Origin: JACMLX01 sp040384325
Lineage (GTDB): Bacteria; Gemmatimonadota; Gemmatimonadetes; Gemmatimonadales; Gemmatimonadaceae
Direction of reading: 5' to 3'
NCBI GenBank assembly: GCA_040384325.1
Contig: JAZKJL010000005.1
Span: forward strand, 1,302,001-1,366,000
DNA length: 64,000 bases
Shown: piece after piece, positions 41,599 through 50,829 of the stretch
How positions within the stretch are numbered: position 1 is the first letter of the stretch
How the letters are laid out: each line of letters opens with the position of its first letter
The notes under the pieces: model-generated
Databases searched by the model: none
Told to the model about the DNA's origin: nothing
What the model saw: the letters and a program-made list of their open reading frames with translations, nothing else
Made by a program: the position numbers and the translations under genes

Positions 41599-42096
41599 AT
41601 GTCGACGTTCACCCGCACCTTCGCCGCCACCCTGCTGGCCGCCCTCCCGCTCTCGGCGCAGGCCGCGCCCACCGCCGCCGACTCGGCAGGCGTGGTGCGG
41701 GTGGCGGAGACGCTCCTGCGCGCGATCTCGACCCGTGATACCGCACTGGCGCGGACGGTCATGATGCCCGGCGTCCAGTTCGTGTCGGTGCGCGATCCGG
41801 CACCGGCCACCGCCACACCACGCACGCAGCGCGACAGCGTCTTCTACGCCAGCCTGACCCGTGGCACCGACGTGATGCTGGAGCGGATGTGGTCACCCAG
41901 TGTACGGTTCTTCGGCACCGCGCTGGCGGAGGTCTCGGCGCCGTACGACTTCCACATCGACGGCAAGTTCTCGCACTGCGGCACCGACGTGTTCACCGTG
42001 GTGCGCGCCGCTGGCGAGTGGCGGCTCGGGGCATTGGCGTACACCACGCAGCGCGAGGGTTGCACGCCCAGTCCGCTCGGTCCGCCGAAGCGGTGA
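41599..42096 (+). CDS. Exported NTF2/SnoaL-like (DUF4440-type) protein
   Basis: The start at 41599, preceded by CGAGGG, gives 165 residues with a signal peptide (TFAATLLAALPLSAQAA). The mature part has the cone-shaped NTF2-like pattern: a helix VVRVAETLLRAISTRDTALA, then strands with VQFVSVRD, RFFGTALAEVSAPYDFHIDG and TVVRAAGEWRLGALAYT. No catalytic residues can be named. Two cysteines (near FSHCGTD and REGCTPS) could form a disulfide. It follows the CotH-like gene by 55 bases on the same strand. Confidence 0.7.
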   Translation: MSTFTRTFAATLLAALPLSAQAAPTAADSAGVVRVAETLLRAISTRDTALARTVMMPGVQFVSVRDPAPATATPRTQRDSVFYASLTRGTDVMLERMWSPSVRFFGTALAEVSAPYDFHIDGKFSHCGTDVFTVVRAAGEWRLGALAYTTQREGCTPSPLGPPKR

Positions 42097-42172
42097 GATC
42101 CCGGCGTCGGTTGGCACCCAAACGCCGATCGACAGCACTGACGTGGCAGCGCGCGTCCATCGGCGGCTGTCA

Positions 42173-42201
42173 CCCCCGGCCGGTAGATTGGTAGCCGGGG
42201 G
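42173..42201 (+). promoter_or_regulatory. GC-rich hairpin in the recC leader
   Basis: CCCCCGGC (42173-42180) and GCCGGGGG (42194-42201) form a perfect 8-bp stem around a 13-base loop, 42 bases before the recC start. It could be a terminator for the preceding gene (no T-run follows) or a leader structure affecting recC expression. Only the inverted repeat is certain. Confidence 0.45.
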
Positions 42202-42243
42202 ACCGCATGTGCGTCCCGTGCTCCGTTTTTCGTCCGGGATGCG

Positions 42244-45200
42244 ATGTCAGGAACCATCCAGCTCTACACGGCCAGCCGACTGACGCCGCTGATCGCCCAT
42301 CTCACCGAGGTGGTGCGCGCCACGCCGCTGTCGCCGCTGGAGCCGGAGACGATCGTGGTGCAGAGCCAGGGCATGCGGCGGTGGGTGACGCTGCAGCTGG
42401 CCGACCGGCTGGGCTGCGCCGGCTCGCTGCAGCTGCCGTTCCCGGCCGGCTTCATCCACGAGCTGGCGCGTCGTGTGGATCCGTCGCGCAGCACACGCGA
42501 GGCCGAGGAGGCGTTCAGCCGCGATACGCTCGCCTGGCGGGTGGAGGCGCTGCTGCGTGAGCTGCCCGGCGATGACGTGCACGAACCGCTGCATCGATAC
42601 CTGCGTGGCAACGACGAGCGGGCACGCTTCGGTCTCGCGGCTCGCATCGCGGATCGGTTCGACGACTACCAGCTCTATCGCGCCGACCTGCTGGCGGCGT
42701 GGGAGCAGGGCGCCGACACGCCGGGCACTGCGCACGCGCGCTGGCAGGCCGCGCTCTGGCGTGCGCTGTGTGCCGATCGTGGTGCAGCCGCGGCGCACGC
42801 CGGCGCACGGTTGCGCCACCTCATCGACCTCTTGCAAGGCGCACCGCCACGAGGATTGCCCACGCGCGTCACGGTGTTCGGCATCAGCACGCTGCCGCCG
42901 CTGTTCGTGGATGTGCTGGCCGCACTCGCACGGCACCTGCCGGTGTCGGTCTACACCGCCGCGCTCACCGCCACGACACCACATCCGCTGGCGCAGGCAT
43001 TCGGCGGGCAGGGACGCGACTTCATCGATGCGCTCCGGTCACACGGCGCCACCCACACGCTGCTACCCGATCCGCAGCCGCGCCACGATACGCTGCTCGG
43101 CACCCTGCAGCGCGAGCTCGAGTCGGGGAGTGCTGGCACAGCGCGTGTGGTGCCGGCGATCACCGATCACTCGCTGCGCATCCACAGCGCGCATGGCGAG
43201 ATGCGGCAGCTGGAGATCATCCGCGACCAGCTGCTGCATGCGCTGCAGTCGGACCCGGCGTTGCGGCCACACGACCTGTTGCTGCTGGTCCCCGATGCGG
43301 CCACCTGGGCGCCACTGGTGGATGCCGTGTTCGGCGTCAACGAGCCCGGTGCACCGCGCATCCCGTATCGCATCGCCGATCGTCCGGCGCGCGGTGACGA
43401 CCCCGCCGCGTCCGCCCTCGCGTCGCTGCTGGCGTTGCAGGGCGGCCGCTTCACGCACAGTGAGCTGTTCGAGCTGCTGGCGCAGCCGCTCGTGCATGAA
43501 GCCGCCGGGTTGAACGAGGCGCAGGTGGAGGCGCTGGCCACACTCACGCATCGCGCCAACGCGCGCTGGGGATACGACGCGGCGTCACGCGTGGCACTCG
43601 GCCTGCCGGCCTACGAGGATGCCTCGTGGCGCGCGGCGCTCGATCGCCTGCTGCTCGGCATGACCACCGGACCGCATCCCGATCTCGTGCTGGAACTGCT
43701 GCCGCAGAGCGGAGACACGATCGGCGACGGAGCCGGACTGGCGCGACTGGCGGAGTGGGTGGATGCCGTGTCTGGTATCGTGGCGCAGTGGACCGACCCG
43801 CGACCGCTGAACCGCTGGGCCGACGCGCTGGACGAGTCGGTGATGCTGTTGTTCGGTGCACCGGGCGAGCGGAACGCCGACGCGGTCTCGGGTGTGACGC
43901 GCCTGCTCGATCGCCTGCGGTCGCAGGCGCTGGCGGCGGAATACGGGGGCGACGTCTCCTTCGGCGTGGTGCGCGACTGGGTCGACGCGGAACTGGAAGG
44001 CGACGGCTTCGGCAGCGGTTTCCTCACCGGAGGCATGACCGTCGCCGCGCTGAAGCCGATGCGCAGCCTGCCGTTCCGCGTGATCGCGGTGGCCGGACTG
44101 GATGAAGCGGTGTTCCCGCGTCGCGACCGACGCGCGGCCTTCGACATGCTGGATGCTGAACACCGCGCCGGCGACCGCGATCTCCGCAGCGACGACCGAC
44201 AGTTGTTCCTCGACCTGATGCTGGCGGCGGGTGACCGCCTCGTCCTCGCCTACAGTGGCCGCGCGGTGAGCGACAATGCGCCCTGCGCATCGTCGGTGGT
44301 GCTCGACGAGTTGCTCGACCATCTCGACCGGCGCAGCGGCGGCAGTGCCCGCCGCACCGTGCTGGTGGAGCATCCGCTGCAGCCCTTCTCGCCGCGTTAC
44401 TTCGAGTTCGATGGCGACTCGCGCCTCTTCACCTTCTCCTCCGCGCAGGCGCGCACCGCCAGCGCCAGTCGGCAGGAGCGTGCTGCCGACCTGCCGTTCG
44501 TCACCGCGCCGATCGTGCCGCTGGAGCGGGCCACTGCCCCGACCTTCGAGCTCACCATCGCCGAGCTGGCCGACTGCTGGTGTAATGCGAGCCGGTATTT
44601 CTGTCGGCATGCGCTTGGCTTCACCCTTTCGGCGTCGAACGCCGACGCCGGTGACGACGAGTTGCTCACGCTCGACAAGATGGAGCAGGGCAGCGTCAAG
44701 GCGCGGCTGCTGGCCGCGGGATTGCGCGGCGACGTGGATCCCGCACGCGACCTGCGCCGGCTGCAGGGTGCTGGTGCCCTGCCACCAGCACGACTCGGCG
44801 AGGCGTGGAACGCGGTGTTGCGCGAGGGTGTCGACGCGGTGTTGCAGGCGCTTCCGCCGGACACACCGCGACAGGTGCCGGTGAGCGTGGCGGTGGGTGA
44901 CTGGCGCGTGAGCGGTACGCTGGATGGGGTGCGCGGGCAGAGCCGCTACGTGGTGCGGGCCGGGCGATTCCGTGCACCGCACGAAGTGCGCGCGTGGGTG
45001 GAACACGTGGTGATGTGCGCCGCTGCCCAGCAGTCCGGCGGCGACGTCCCGCAGCACACCGTGCTGCTGGGTTTCGAGGAGAAGGCGAAGCAGCATGATG
45101 CCTTCGCGGCGATTCCCGATGCGCTCGCGTCGCTGGAGGCGCTGGTGCGCGAGGCGCAGCGTGGCCGCCAGCTGCCGCTGGCCATCTTCCCGCAGGCGTC

Positions 45201-45450
45201 CGTGAAGTGGCGCGATGCACAGCGCGGCAACCGGAAGCTGCGGAAAGGGAGTGCGCCGAAGGATCCCCGTCGCGAGGCGATCGCGGCGTACGAAACGGAC
45301 GGTGGCTTCGGCGCGCCGGCCGGTGATCACGCCGACGAACATGTGGCGCTCTGCTTCCGCGGCCAGGATCCGATGACCGATCGCTGGACCGAGTTCGAGG
45401 CGCTGGCCACCACCCTCTTCGCGCCGCTGCTGCCGGCAGGTGGCCCATGA
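42244..45450 (+). CDS. recC: Exodeoxyribonuclease V subunit RecC
   Basis: The 1068-residue protein matches RecC: the N terminus (IQLYTASRLTPLIAHL, then TIVVQSQGMRRWVTLQLADR), FPAGFIHELARR, an inactive-helicase region with RIPYRIADRPARGDDP, and FRVIAVAGLDEAVFPRRDRR near residue 615. In the RecBCD enzyme this subunit scans DNA for the Chi-type stop signal. Length is close to the normal 1100. It is first in a recC-recB-recD operon; its stop overlaps the recB start by four bases (ATGA). Confidence 0.93.
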   Translation: MSGTIQLYTASRLTPLIAHLTEVVRATPLSPLEPETIVVQSQGMRRWVTLQLADRLGCAGSLQLPFPAGFIHELARRVDPSRSTREAEEAFSRDTLAWRVEALLRELPGDDVHEPLHRYLRGNDERARFGLAARIADRFDDYQLYRADLLAAWEQGADTPGTAHARWQAALWRALCADRGAAAAHAGARLRHLIDLLQGAPPRGLPTRVTVFGISTLPPLFVDVLAALARHLPVSVYTAALTATTPHPLAQAFGGQGRDFIDALRSHGATHTLLPDPQPRHDTLLGTLQRELESGSAGTARVVPAITDHSLRIHSAHGEMRQLEIIRDQLLHALQSDPALRPHDLLLLVPDAATWAPLVDAVFGVNEPGAPRIPYRIADRPARGDDPAASALASLLALQGGRFTHSELFELLAQPLVHEAAGLNEAQVEALATLTHRANARWGYDAASRVALGLPAYEDASWRAALDRLLLGMTTGPHPDLVLELLPQSGDTIGDGAGLARLAEWVDAVSGIVAQWTDPRPLNRWADALDESVMLLFGAPGERNADAVSGVTRLLDRLRSQALAAEYGGDVSFGVVRDWVDAELEGDGFGSGFLTGGMTVAALKPMRSLPFRVIAVAGLDEAVFPRRDRRAAFDMLDAEHRAGDRDLRSDDRQLFLDLMLAAGDRLVLAYSGRAVSDNAPCASSVVLDELLDHLDRRSGGSARRTVLVEHPLQPFSPRYFEFDGDSRLFTFSSAQARTASASRQERAADLPFVTAPIVPLERATAPTFELTIAELADCWCNASRYFCRHALGFTLSASNADAGDDELLTLDKMEQGSVKARLLAAGLRGDVDPARDLRRLQGAGALPPARLGEAWNAVLREGVDAVLQALPPDTPRQVPVSVAVGDWRVSGTLDGVRGQSRYVVRAGRFRAPHEVRAWVEHVVMCAAAQQSGGDVPQHTVLLGFEEKAKQHDAFAAIPDALASLEALVREAQRGRQLPLAIFPQASVKWRDAQRGNRKLRKGSAPKDPRREAIAAYETDGGFGAPAGDHADEHVALCFRGQDPMTDRWTEFEALATTLFAPLLPAGGP

Positions 45451-48400
45451 CGCGCTCCGCACCCGCGCCGTTCGATGCGCTCACGACGCCGCTGGATGAT
45501 GGCGTGACACTGATCGAGGCCAGCGCCGGCACCGGCAAGACATTCGCCATCACGCGCCTCGTGCTGCGCCTTCTGCTCGCGCGCAAGGTGGCGTCGCTGT
45601 CCGAGATCCTCGTCGTCACCTTCACCGAAAAGGCGACGCAGGAGCTGGTGACGCGCATCCGCCGCATGCTGCGTGAGGCCGATGCGGTGTGGAGCGATGA
45701 GCCGCCGGAGCGCATCGCCGCCAACGCCGACCTGTTCCTGTTGCGCGAGCAGTACGGCGCCGAGGGCGGCGCGATCATCCGCGCGGCCCTCGGCAACCTC
45801 GACGAGTTGGGTGTCTCCACCATCCACGGGTTCTGCCAGCGCATGCTGGCCGAGAGCGCGCTCGAAACGCGCATGCCGTTCCGCACCACCTTCGTCGAGG
45901 ACGACACCGAGCCGCTGCTGCGCGCGGCGATGGACTGGACGCGCAAGCGCCTGCTGGTGGACGGGACGGCTGCCGGTGCGATGGTCAATGCCGACGCCGA
46001 CATCGGCGCGATGGTGGCCAGCTACGCCCGACGGTTCCGACGTCAGCCCGGCACCACGCTGGCCTTCGATCCGTACCATGCGGAGCAGGCCATCGTGGCC
46101 GACTTCGTGCTCAGCGTGGACGACACCTTCAATCGCGAGAAGGGACGCCGCCACCTGCTTGGCTTCGACGACCTGCTGCGACGGTTGTCGTCGGTGCTCA
46201 CGGAGGAGGGCCCGCACGGGCCGCTGGCCACGCGCATCCGCAGCCGCTATCGCGCTGCATTGATCGACGAGTTCCAGGATACCGACAGCACCCAGTTCCC
46301 GATCTTCAGCAACGCCTTCCACGGCTGCCCGCTGTTCCTGATCGGCGATCCGAAGCAGTCGGTGTACGGTTTCCGCGGTGCCGACATCCAGGCCTACCTC
46401 GCAGCGGCCGACGGGGCGGGCCGGCGCTACACCCTCACCAGCAACTACCGCAGCACGCCGGCGTACGTCGCGGCGGTGCACGCGCTGTTCACCCGCGCGG
46501 AGAAGCCGTTCCTGTACGACGAGGATCGCGTCGACTTCCCGAAGGTGAAGGCGGCGACGCACCCGAAGGCGTTGCCCGCGCTCGCCGGCGACGGACGGGG
46601 CGCGATGGTGTGGTGGTGGGTGGACAAGGCGATCGGCAATGGCAAGTACGTCTCCAAGCAGCTGGCGCTCGACACCATCCTGATCGCGACGGTGAATGAG
46701 ATCGTGCGCCTCACCACCGACGGGCTGCCCCACCGCTGCATCGCGGTGCTGCTGCGCACCAACGCGGTGGCGCAACAGGTCAAGCAGGCGCTCGACGCCG
46801 CCGGTGTGCCGTCCGTGATCGGTGGCGCCGACGATGTGCTCTGTTCCGACGAGGCGACGGAACTGGTGCGCATCGCGGCCGGCATCGCGTCACCCTACGA
46901 CCATCGCGCCGTCTCGGCGGCGTTGGCGACCCGCATCTGGGGCAGCACCGCCGAGCAGATCGCCACCTCGGTGGGCGATGGCGGGGAACAGGAGTGGAGC
47001 CGCATCACCACCCAGTTCGCGGTGCTGCGCGACCTGTGGCGCACCCGCGGCGTGTCGGCGGCCCTCGGTGCGCTGCTGGCCGATCGCGACACCACCGGCC
47101 GCCTGCTGTCCCTACCGGATGGCGAACGGCGCCTGACCAACGTGCGCCACGTGATCGAGCTGCTGCACGGTGCCGCCGCCGACGAGGGCATCGTGGCCGA
47201 GACGGTGGGCGAGTGGGTGGCGCGCGAGCTGGCGGTGCAGAACACCCCTGAACGTCGCATGCAGCGCCTGGAGACCGATAGCGAGGCGGTGCAGATCCTC
47301 AGCATGCACAAGGCCAAGGGCCTCGAGTTCGACGTCGTGTTCTGTCCGACGCTGTACGACCAGACGACGCTGCGCAGTGGCCCGTTCGGTCTCACACCCG
47401 TCAGCGCACGTGATGGCGAGGCCTTCGTGATGGACATCGGTTCCGCCGCCCACACCGAGCGGGCGGCAGCGATGCTGCTCGAGGAAGAAGCCGAGGCGCT
47501 TCGCCTGGTGTACGTGGCGCTCACGCGCGCCGTGCATCGCTGCTACCTCGCGTTCGGCGACATCGGCCAACGCGACGCCGCCAGCAAGTCCGCACTCGGT
47601 TACCTGCTCCGCCAGGCCGACGGCGGCGAGATTCGCGACGGCCTGCAGGCGATGGTGGATGCGTCGGACGGGCGCATGTCCCTGCGCGCACTCGACGCCG
47701 ACGTGGACATGGACTCGGCGACGGTCGTCGAGCAGCCACGACTGGAGTTCGCGCCGCAGACGCTGTCGCTCGTGCCGCAGCAACTCGACACCTGGCGCAT
47801 CACCAGCTTCACCGGGCTGGTGGCCGACGCACCCGACGGTCACGCACGCGACGTCGCCGATCCCGCCGTGCTGCCGGAGGTCGCCGCCGTGGCGACCGGA
47901 TTCCGCGCGTTCCCGGGCGGTGCACAAGCCGGCATCGCGCTGCACGACATCTTCGAGCGCCTCGACTTCGCGCGCAGCGACGAGGCACAGGTGGCCGCGC
48001 TGGTGCAGTCGTCGCTGGCGTCGCATGGACTCACCGGCAACGCTGACATTGCCGAGGCGCGACAGGCCGACGTGCTCGCGATGCTGGAGCGCACGGTGAC
48101 TGCGACGGTGCCCGGTACCGACTTCGCGCTGGCCGACATTTCCCGCAGCGACACGCTGCGCGAATGGCGCTTCGATCTCTCGGTGTCCACCACCTCACCG
48201 CGCCGCATCGCCGATGCGCTGGCCGCGCACGGTTCAGCGCATGCACGAGCCTACGCACCCAGGCTCCACGCGTTGCGCGACGCCGCCATGCCCGGTTACC
48301 TCGGCGGCGTGATCGACCTCACCTTCGCGCGCGACGGGCAGTGGTGGATCGTGGACTGGAAGTCGAACCAGCTGGGCGCCGCCGACGCACGCTACGAACC

Positions 48401-48644
48401 CGCATTCCTGGGTGAGGTGATGATGGAGGCGCACTACACGCTGCAGTACCACCTGTACCTGCTGGCCATGCATCGCTTCCTGCGCACCCGTGTGCCGGGG
48501 TACGACCCGTCACGGCACTGGGGCGGCGTGGCGTACGCGTTCCTGCGTGGCATCGGCGCCGGTGACGCGCATGGCTGGTTCATCGACCGGCCGACGCCCG
48601 CGCTGCTGGACGCGCTCGATGCCGCCGTGGGGCATCGCACATGA
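45447..48644 (+). CDS. recB: Exodeoxyribonuclease V subunit RecB (helicase-nuclease)
   Basis: The 1065-residue subunit starts with a UvrD-type helicase: Walker A EASAGTGKTF with Lys31, VVTFTEKATQEL, TIHGFCQRML, LIDEFQDTDSTQF (motif II), GDPKQSVYGFRGADI, LTSNYRST and LSMHKAKGLEFDVVF, ending RLVYVALTRAV. The C-terminal RecB-type nuclease has Asp957 in GVIDLTF, then Asp970 and Lys972 in WIVDWKSNQ, spaced as in E. coli, and the QYHLYLLAMHRFL helix. It is a 3'-5' motor and the nuclease that trims broken DNA ends for recombination. Starts and stops overlap by four bases with recC and recD, ensuring balanced translation. Confidence 0.95.
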   Translation: MTRSAPAPFDALTTPLDDGVTLIEASAGTGKTFAITRLVLRLLLARKVASLSEILVVTFTEKATQELVTRIRRMLREADAVWSDEPPERIAANADLFLLREQYGAEGGAIIRAALGNLDELGVSTIHGFCQRMLAESALETRMPFRTTFVEDDTEPLLRAAMDWTRKRLLVDGTAAGAMVNADADIGAMVASYARRFRRQPGTTLAFDPYHAEQAIVADFVLSVDDTFNREKGRRHLLGFDDLLRRLSSVLTEEGPHGPLATRIRSRYRAALIDEFQDTDSTQFPIFSNAFHGCPLFLIGDPKQSVYGFRGADIQAYLAAADGAGRRYTLTSNYRSTPAYVAAVHALFTRAEKPFLYDEDRVDFPKVKAATHPKALPALAGDGRGAMVWWWVDKAIGNGKYVSKQLALDTILIATVNEIVRLTTDGLPHRCIAVLLRTNAVAQQVKQALDAAGVPSVIGGADDVLCSDEATELVRIAAGIASPYDHRAVSAALATRIWGSTAEQIATSVGDGGEQEWSRITTQFAVLRDLWRTRGVSAALGALLADRDTTGRLLSLPDGERRLTNVRHVIELLHGAAADEGIVAETVGEWVARELAVQNTPERRMQRLETDSEAVQILSMHKAKGLEFDVVFCPTLYDQTTLRSGPFGLTPVSARDGEAFVMDIGSAAHTERAAAMLLEEEAEALRLVYVALTRAVHRCYLAFGDIGQRDAASKSALGYLLRQADGGEIRDGLQAMVDASDGRMSLRALDADVDMDSATVVEQPRLEFAPQTLSLVPQQLDTWRITSFTGLVADAPDGHARDVADPAVLPEVAAVATGFRAFPGGAQAGIALHDIFERLDFARSDEAQVAALVQSSLASHGLTGNADIAEARQADVLAMLERTVTATVPGTDFALADISRSDTLREWRFDLSVSTTSPRRIADALAAHGSAHARAYAPRLHALRDAAMPGYLGGVIDLTFARDGQWWIVDWKSNQLGAADARYEPAFLGEVMMEAHYTLQYHLYLLAMHRFLRTRVPGYDPSRHWGGVAYAFLRGIGAGDAHGWFIDRPTPALLDALDAAVGHRT

Positions 48645-50326
48645 CCGTGCTCGCGGAACCGCTACTCCTGCTGCACGAGCTGCCCGGCCTCGACCCGCTG
48701 GATGTGCAGCTGGCGGCGATGCTGGTGCGACGCGGCGGCGAAACCGAGTCGGCCGTGGCGATCGCGCTCGCGACGCTGCTGCTCAGTCGCGCACGACGCG
48801 AAGGGCACAGCGCCCTCTCGCTCCGCCAGCTGGCGCGTCAGGCGGGAGACCTGCAGGCCGGCGCCGGTCATCCGCTGCTGGCGACGCTGCCGTTGCGCGA
48901 GGAGTCGTGGTGGACCGAGGCGCTGGTCACCTCGCCGGTGCTGGGCAATGGGCAACTCGTCACGCCGCTGGTGCTGCGCGATGGGCTGCTGCAGTTCCAT
49001 CGGTACTTCGCCGCCGAAGAGCGGATCGGCGTGCGCATTCGCGACCTGCTCGCGGCGCCGCTGGTCGACGGTGTGCCGGCGTTCTCGATCGTGACTGGTG
49101 GGCCTGGCACGGGAAAGACGACACGCGTCGCTGCGTTGCTGGTGGGCATGGTCACCGCCCAACCGGACCTGCGCGTGGCGTTGGCGGCACCTACCGGCAA
49201 GGCGGCGGCGCGGCTCACCGAATCGATCCGGCTGCGTCTGCAGGCCACCGATGCGGTCGGCGCTGCCGATGACACGACGCGCCGTGCACTGATGGACCTC
49301 GAAGCGCGCACGCTGCACCGCCTGCTCAGCTACAACGGTGAGACCGATTCCTTCCGTCGCAACGCCGGCAATCCACTGCCGTACGACCTCGTGATCGTGG
49401 ACGAGGCAAGCATGGTGGACGTGTTGCTGCTCGACTCGCTGCTGGCCGCGCTCCGTGCAGGTGCGCGCCTGATGCTGGTGGGCGACCATCACCAGCTGTC
49501 GAGCGTCGAGGCGGGCGACGTGCTCGGTGTGCTGTGCCGTGCGGCGGAATCGGCACCGGCCAGCGCACCACTGCACCGCGCCGTCACACGGCTGACACGC
49601 AGCTGGCGGTTCGCGGAGGGCGAAGGGATCGGGGCGGCTGCGTCAGCGATCCTCGCCGGCGACGTCAGCGACGTCTGGCGCGTCGGGCATGATGCGGCGC
49701 ACGCATCCTTCCGCATCGTGCCGCCGGCGGCGACCACCGATGCCTTACTTGCGCCTGTCCTGCCGCAGCTGCAGCGCTGCCTCGCCGCCGACTCGGTGGA
49801 GGCGATGCTCGATGCACTGGAGGCGTTCCGCCTGCTGGCGCCGGAGCGCGAGGGCAGGCGCGGGGTGCGCGGGCTGAACCACGCGGTGGAGCGCTGGATG
49901 GCGCGGCACGGTCGTGCGGTGAACGACACCTGGTATCACGGCCGTCCGGTGCTGGTGACGGCCAACGACTACTCGACCCGCGTCTTCAATGGCGACATCG
50001 GTGTCTGCTGGCGCACGGAGGGGCGTTTGGCGGTGCATTTCCGGAGCCTCGACGGCACCACCCGCGCCATCGCACCGGGACGCCTGCCGTCGGTGGAGAC
50101 GGCGTGGGCGATGACGGTGCACAAGTCGCAGGGCTCCGAGTTCGATGACGTGGTGCTGGTACTGCCCGGCGAGGAGAGTCGCGTGATGAGTCGCGAGCTG
50201 CTCTACACCGGCGTCACCCGTGCGCGACGCAGCGTCACCATCGTCGGCAGCGAGGCCTCGCTGCGTGCGGCGGTGCAGCAGCGCACCGAACGCACCAGCG
50301 GCCTCGGTCAGCGCCTGCTGCCCTGA
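48641..50326 (+). CDS. recD: Exodeoxyribonuclease V subunit RecD (5'-3' helicase)
   Basis: The 561-residue protein is a superfamily 1B helicase. Walker A TGGPGTGKTT contains Lys159. Other motifs include AAPTGKAAARLTESIR, TLHRLLSY, DLVIVDEASMVD (motif II), LVGDHHQLSSVEAGDVLG and, at the end, TVHKSQGSEFDDVVLVLPG followed by LLYTGVTRARRSV. With RecB and RecC it completes the enzyme that unwinds and resects double-strand breaks. Its stop is immediately followed by the convergent cupin gene's stop, with no spacing. Confidence 0.95.
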   Translation: MTVLAEPLLLLHELPGLDPLDVQLAAMLVRRGGETESAVAIALATLLLSRARREGHSALSLRQLARQAGDLQAGAGHPLLATLPLREESWWTEALVTSPVLGNGQLVTPLVLRDGLLQFHRYFAAEERIGVRIRDLLAAPLVDGVPAFSIVTGGPGTGKTTRVAALLVGMVTAQPDLRVALAAPTGKAAARLTESIRLRLQATDAVGAADDTTRRALMDLEARTLHRLLSYNGETDSFRRNAGNPLPYDLVIVDEASMVDVLLLDSLLAALRAGARLMLVGDHHQLSSVEAGDVLGVLCRAAESAPASAPLHRAVTRLTRSWRFAEGEGIGAAASAILAGDVSDVWRVGHDAAHASFRIVPPAATTDALLAPVLPQLQRCLAADSVEAMLDALEAFRLLAPEREGRRGVRGLNHAVERWMARHGRAVNDTWYHGRPVLVTANDYSTRVFNGDIGVCWRTEGRLAVHFRSLDGTTRAIAPGRLPSVETAWAMTVHKSQGSEFDDVVLVLPGEESRVMSRELLYTGVTRARRSVTIVGSEASLRAAVQQRTERTSGLGQRLLP

Positions 50327-50659
50327 TCAGCGGGTCGCTGGCCGTGGTGCCATCACGGCCAGCAGCACGAAGTGTTCGTCCTCCGCGTGGGCACCGTGCA
50401 CTTCGCGCGGCGGGAACACGACCAGCTCGCCGGCGCGCAGCCGTCGCTCGCGGTCGCCGCCGCGGACGATCCCACTCCCCTCCAGCACGGTGAGGATCAC
50501 CGTCGACGGGCTGGTGTGGTCGCTCAGCTTCTGGCCGGCCTCGAGCCGGAACACGACCAGCCGCGCATCGTCGCTGTCGTGAATGATCTCCATGCCCGGA
50601 ACGTCACTCTTGGCCGCCTCGGCATGCAGGCCGAGTGCGTGCGGCTCGTACGTGTGCAT
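50327..50659 (-). CDS. Cupin domain protein
   Basis: From the ATG at 50659 the protein has 110 residues with a single cupin barrel: ARLVVFRLEAGQKLSDHTSP (first motif with one His), VILTVLEGSGIVRGG, and LRAGELVVFPPREVHGAHAE (second motif with His). It may bind a metal, but the first motif lacks the usual HxH pair, so activity is doubtful. Its last codon abuts the recD stop from the opposite strand. Role unknown. Confidence 0.85.
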   Translation of the reverse strand: MHTYEPHALGLHAEAAKSDVPGMEIIHDSDDARLVVFRLEAGQKLSDHTSPSTVILTVLEGSGIVRGGDRERRLRAGELVVFPPREVHGAHAEDEHFVLLAVMAPRPATR

Positions 50660-50829
50660 GATGCCTCGATGGTGATGAGGAGGTGCAGCGGTGAACACCG
50701 CAGAGGTCGTGCCGCATGGCGTACGTCATCGGTCGCGTCCGCTGCATCCGTCGGGCAGATTTCCGCGAACTGGCAGAAGCCGCACCAGACCCTCCCCGCG
50801 GCTCTCCCCTCGACACGGATCGTTCCCCG

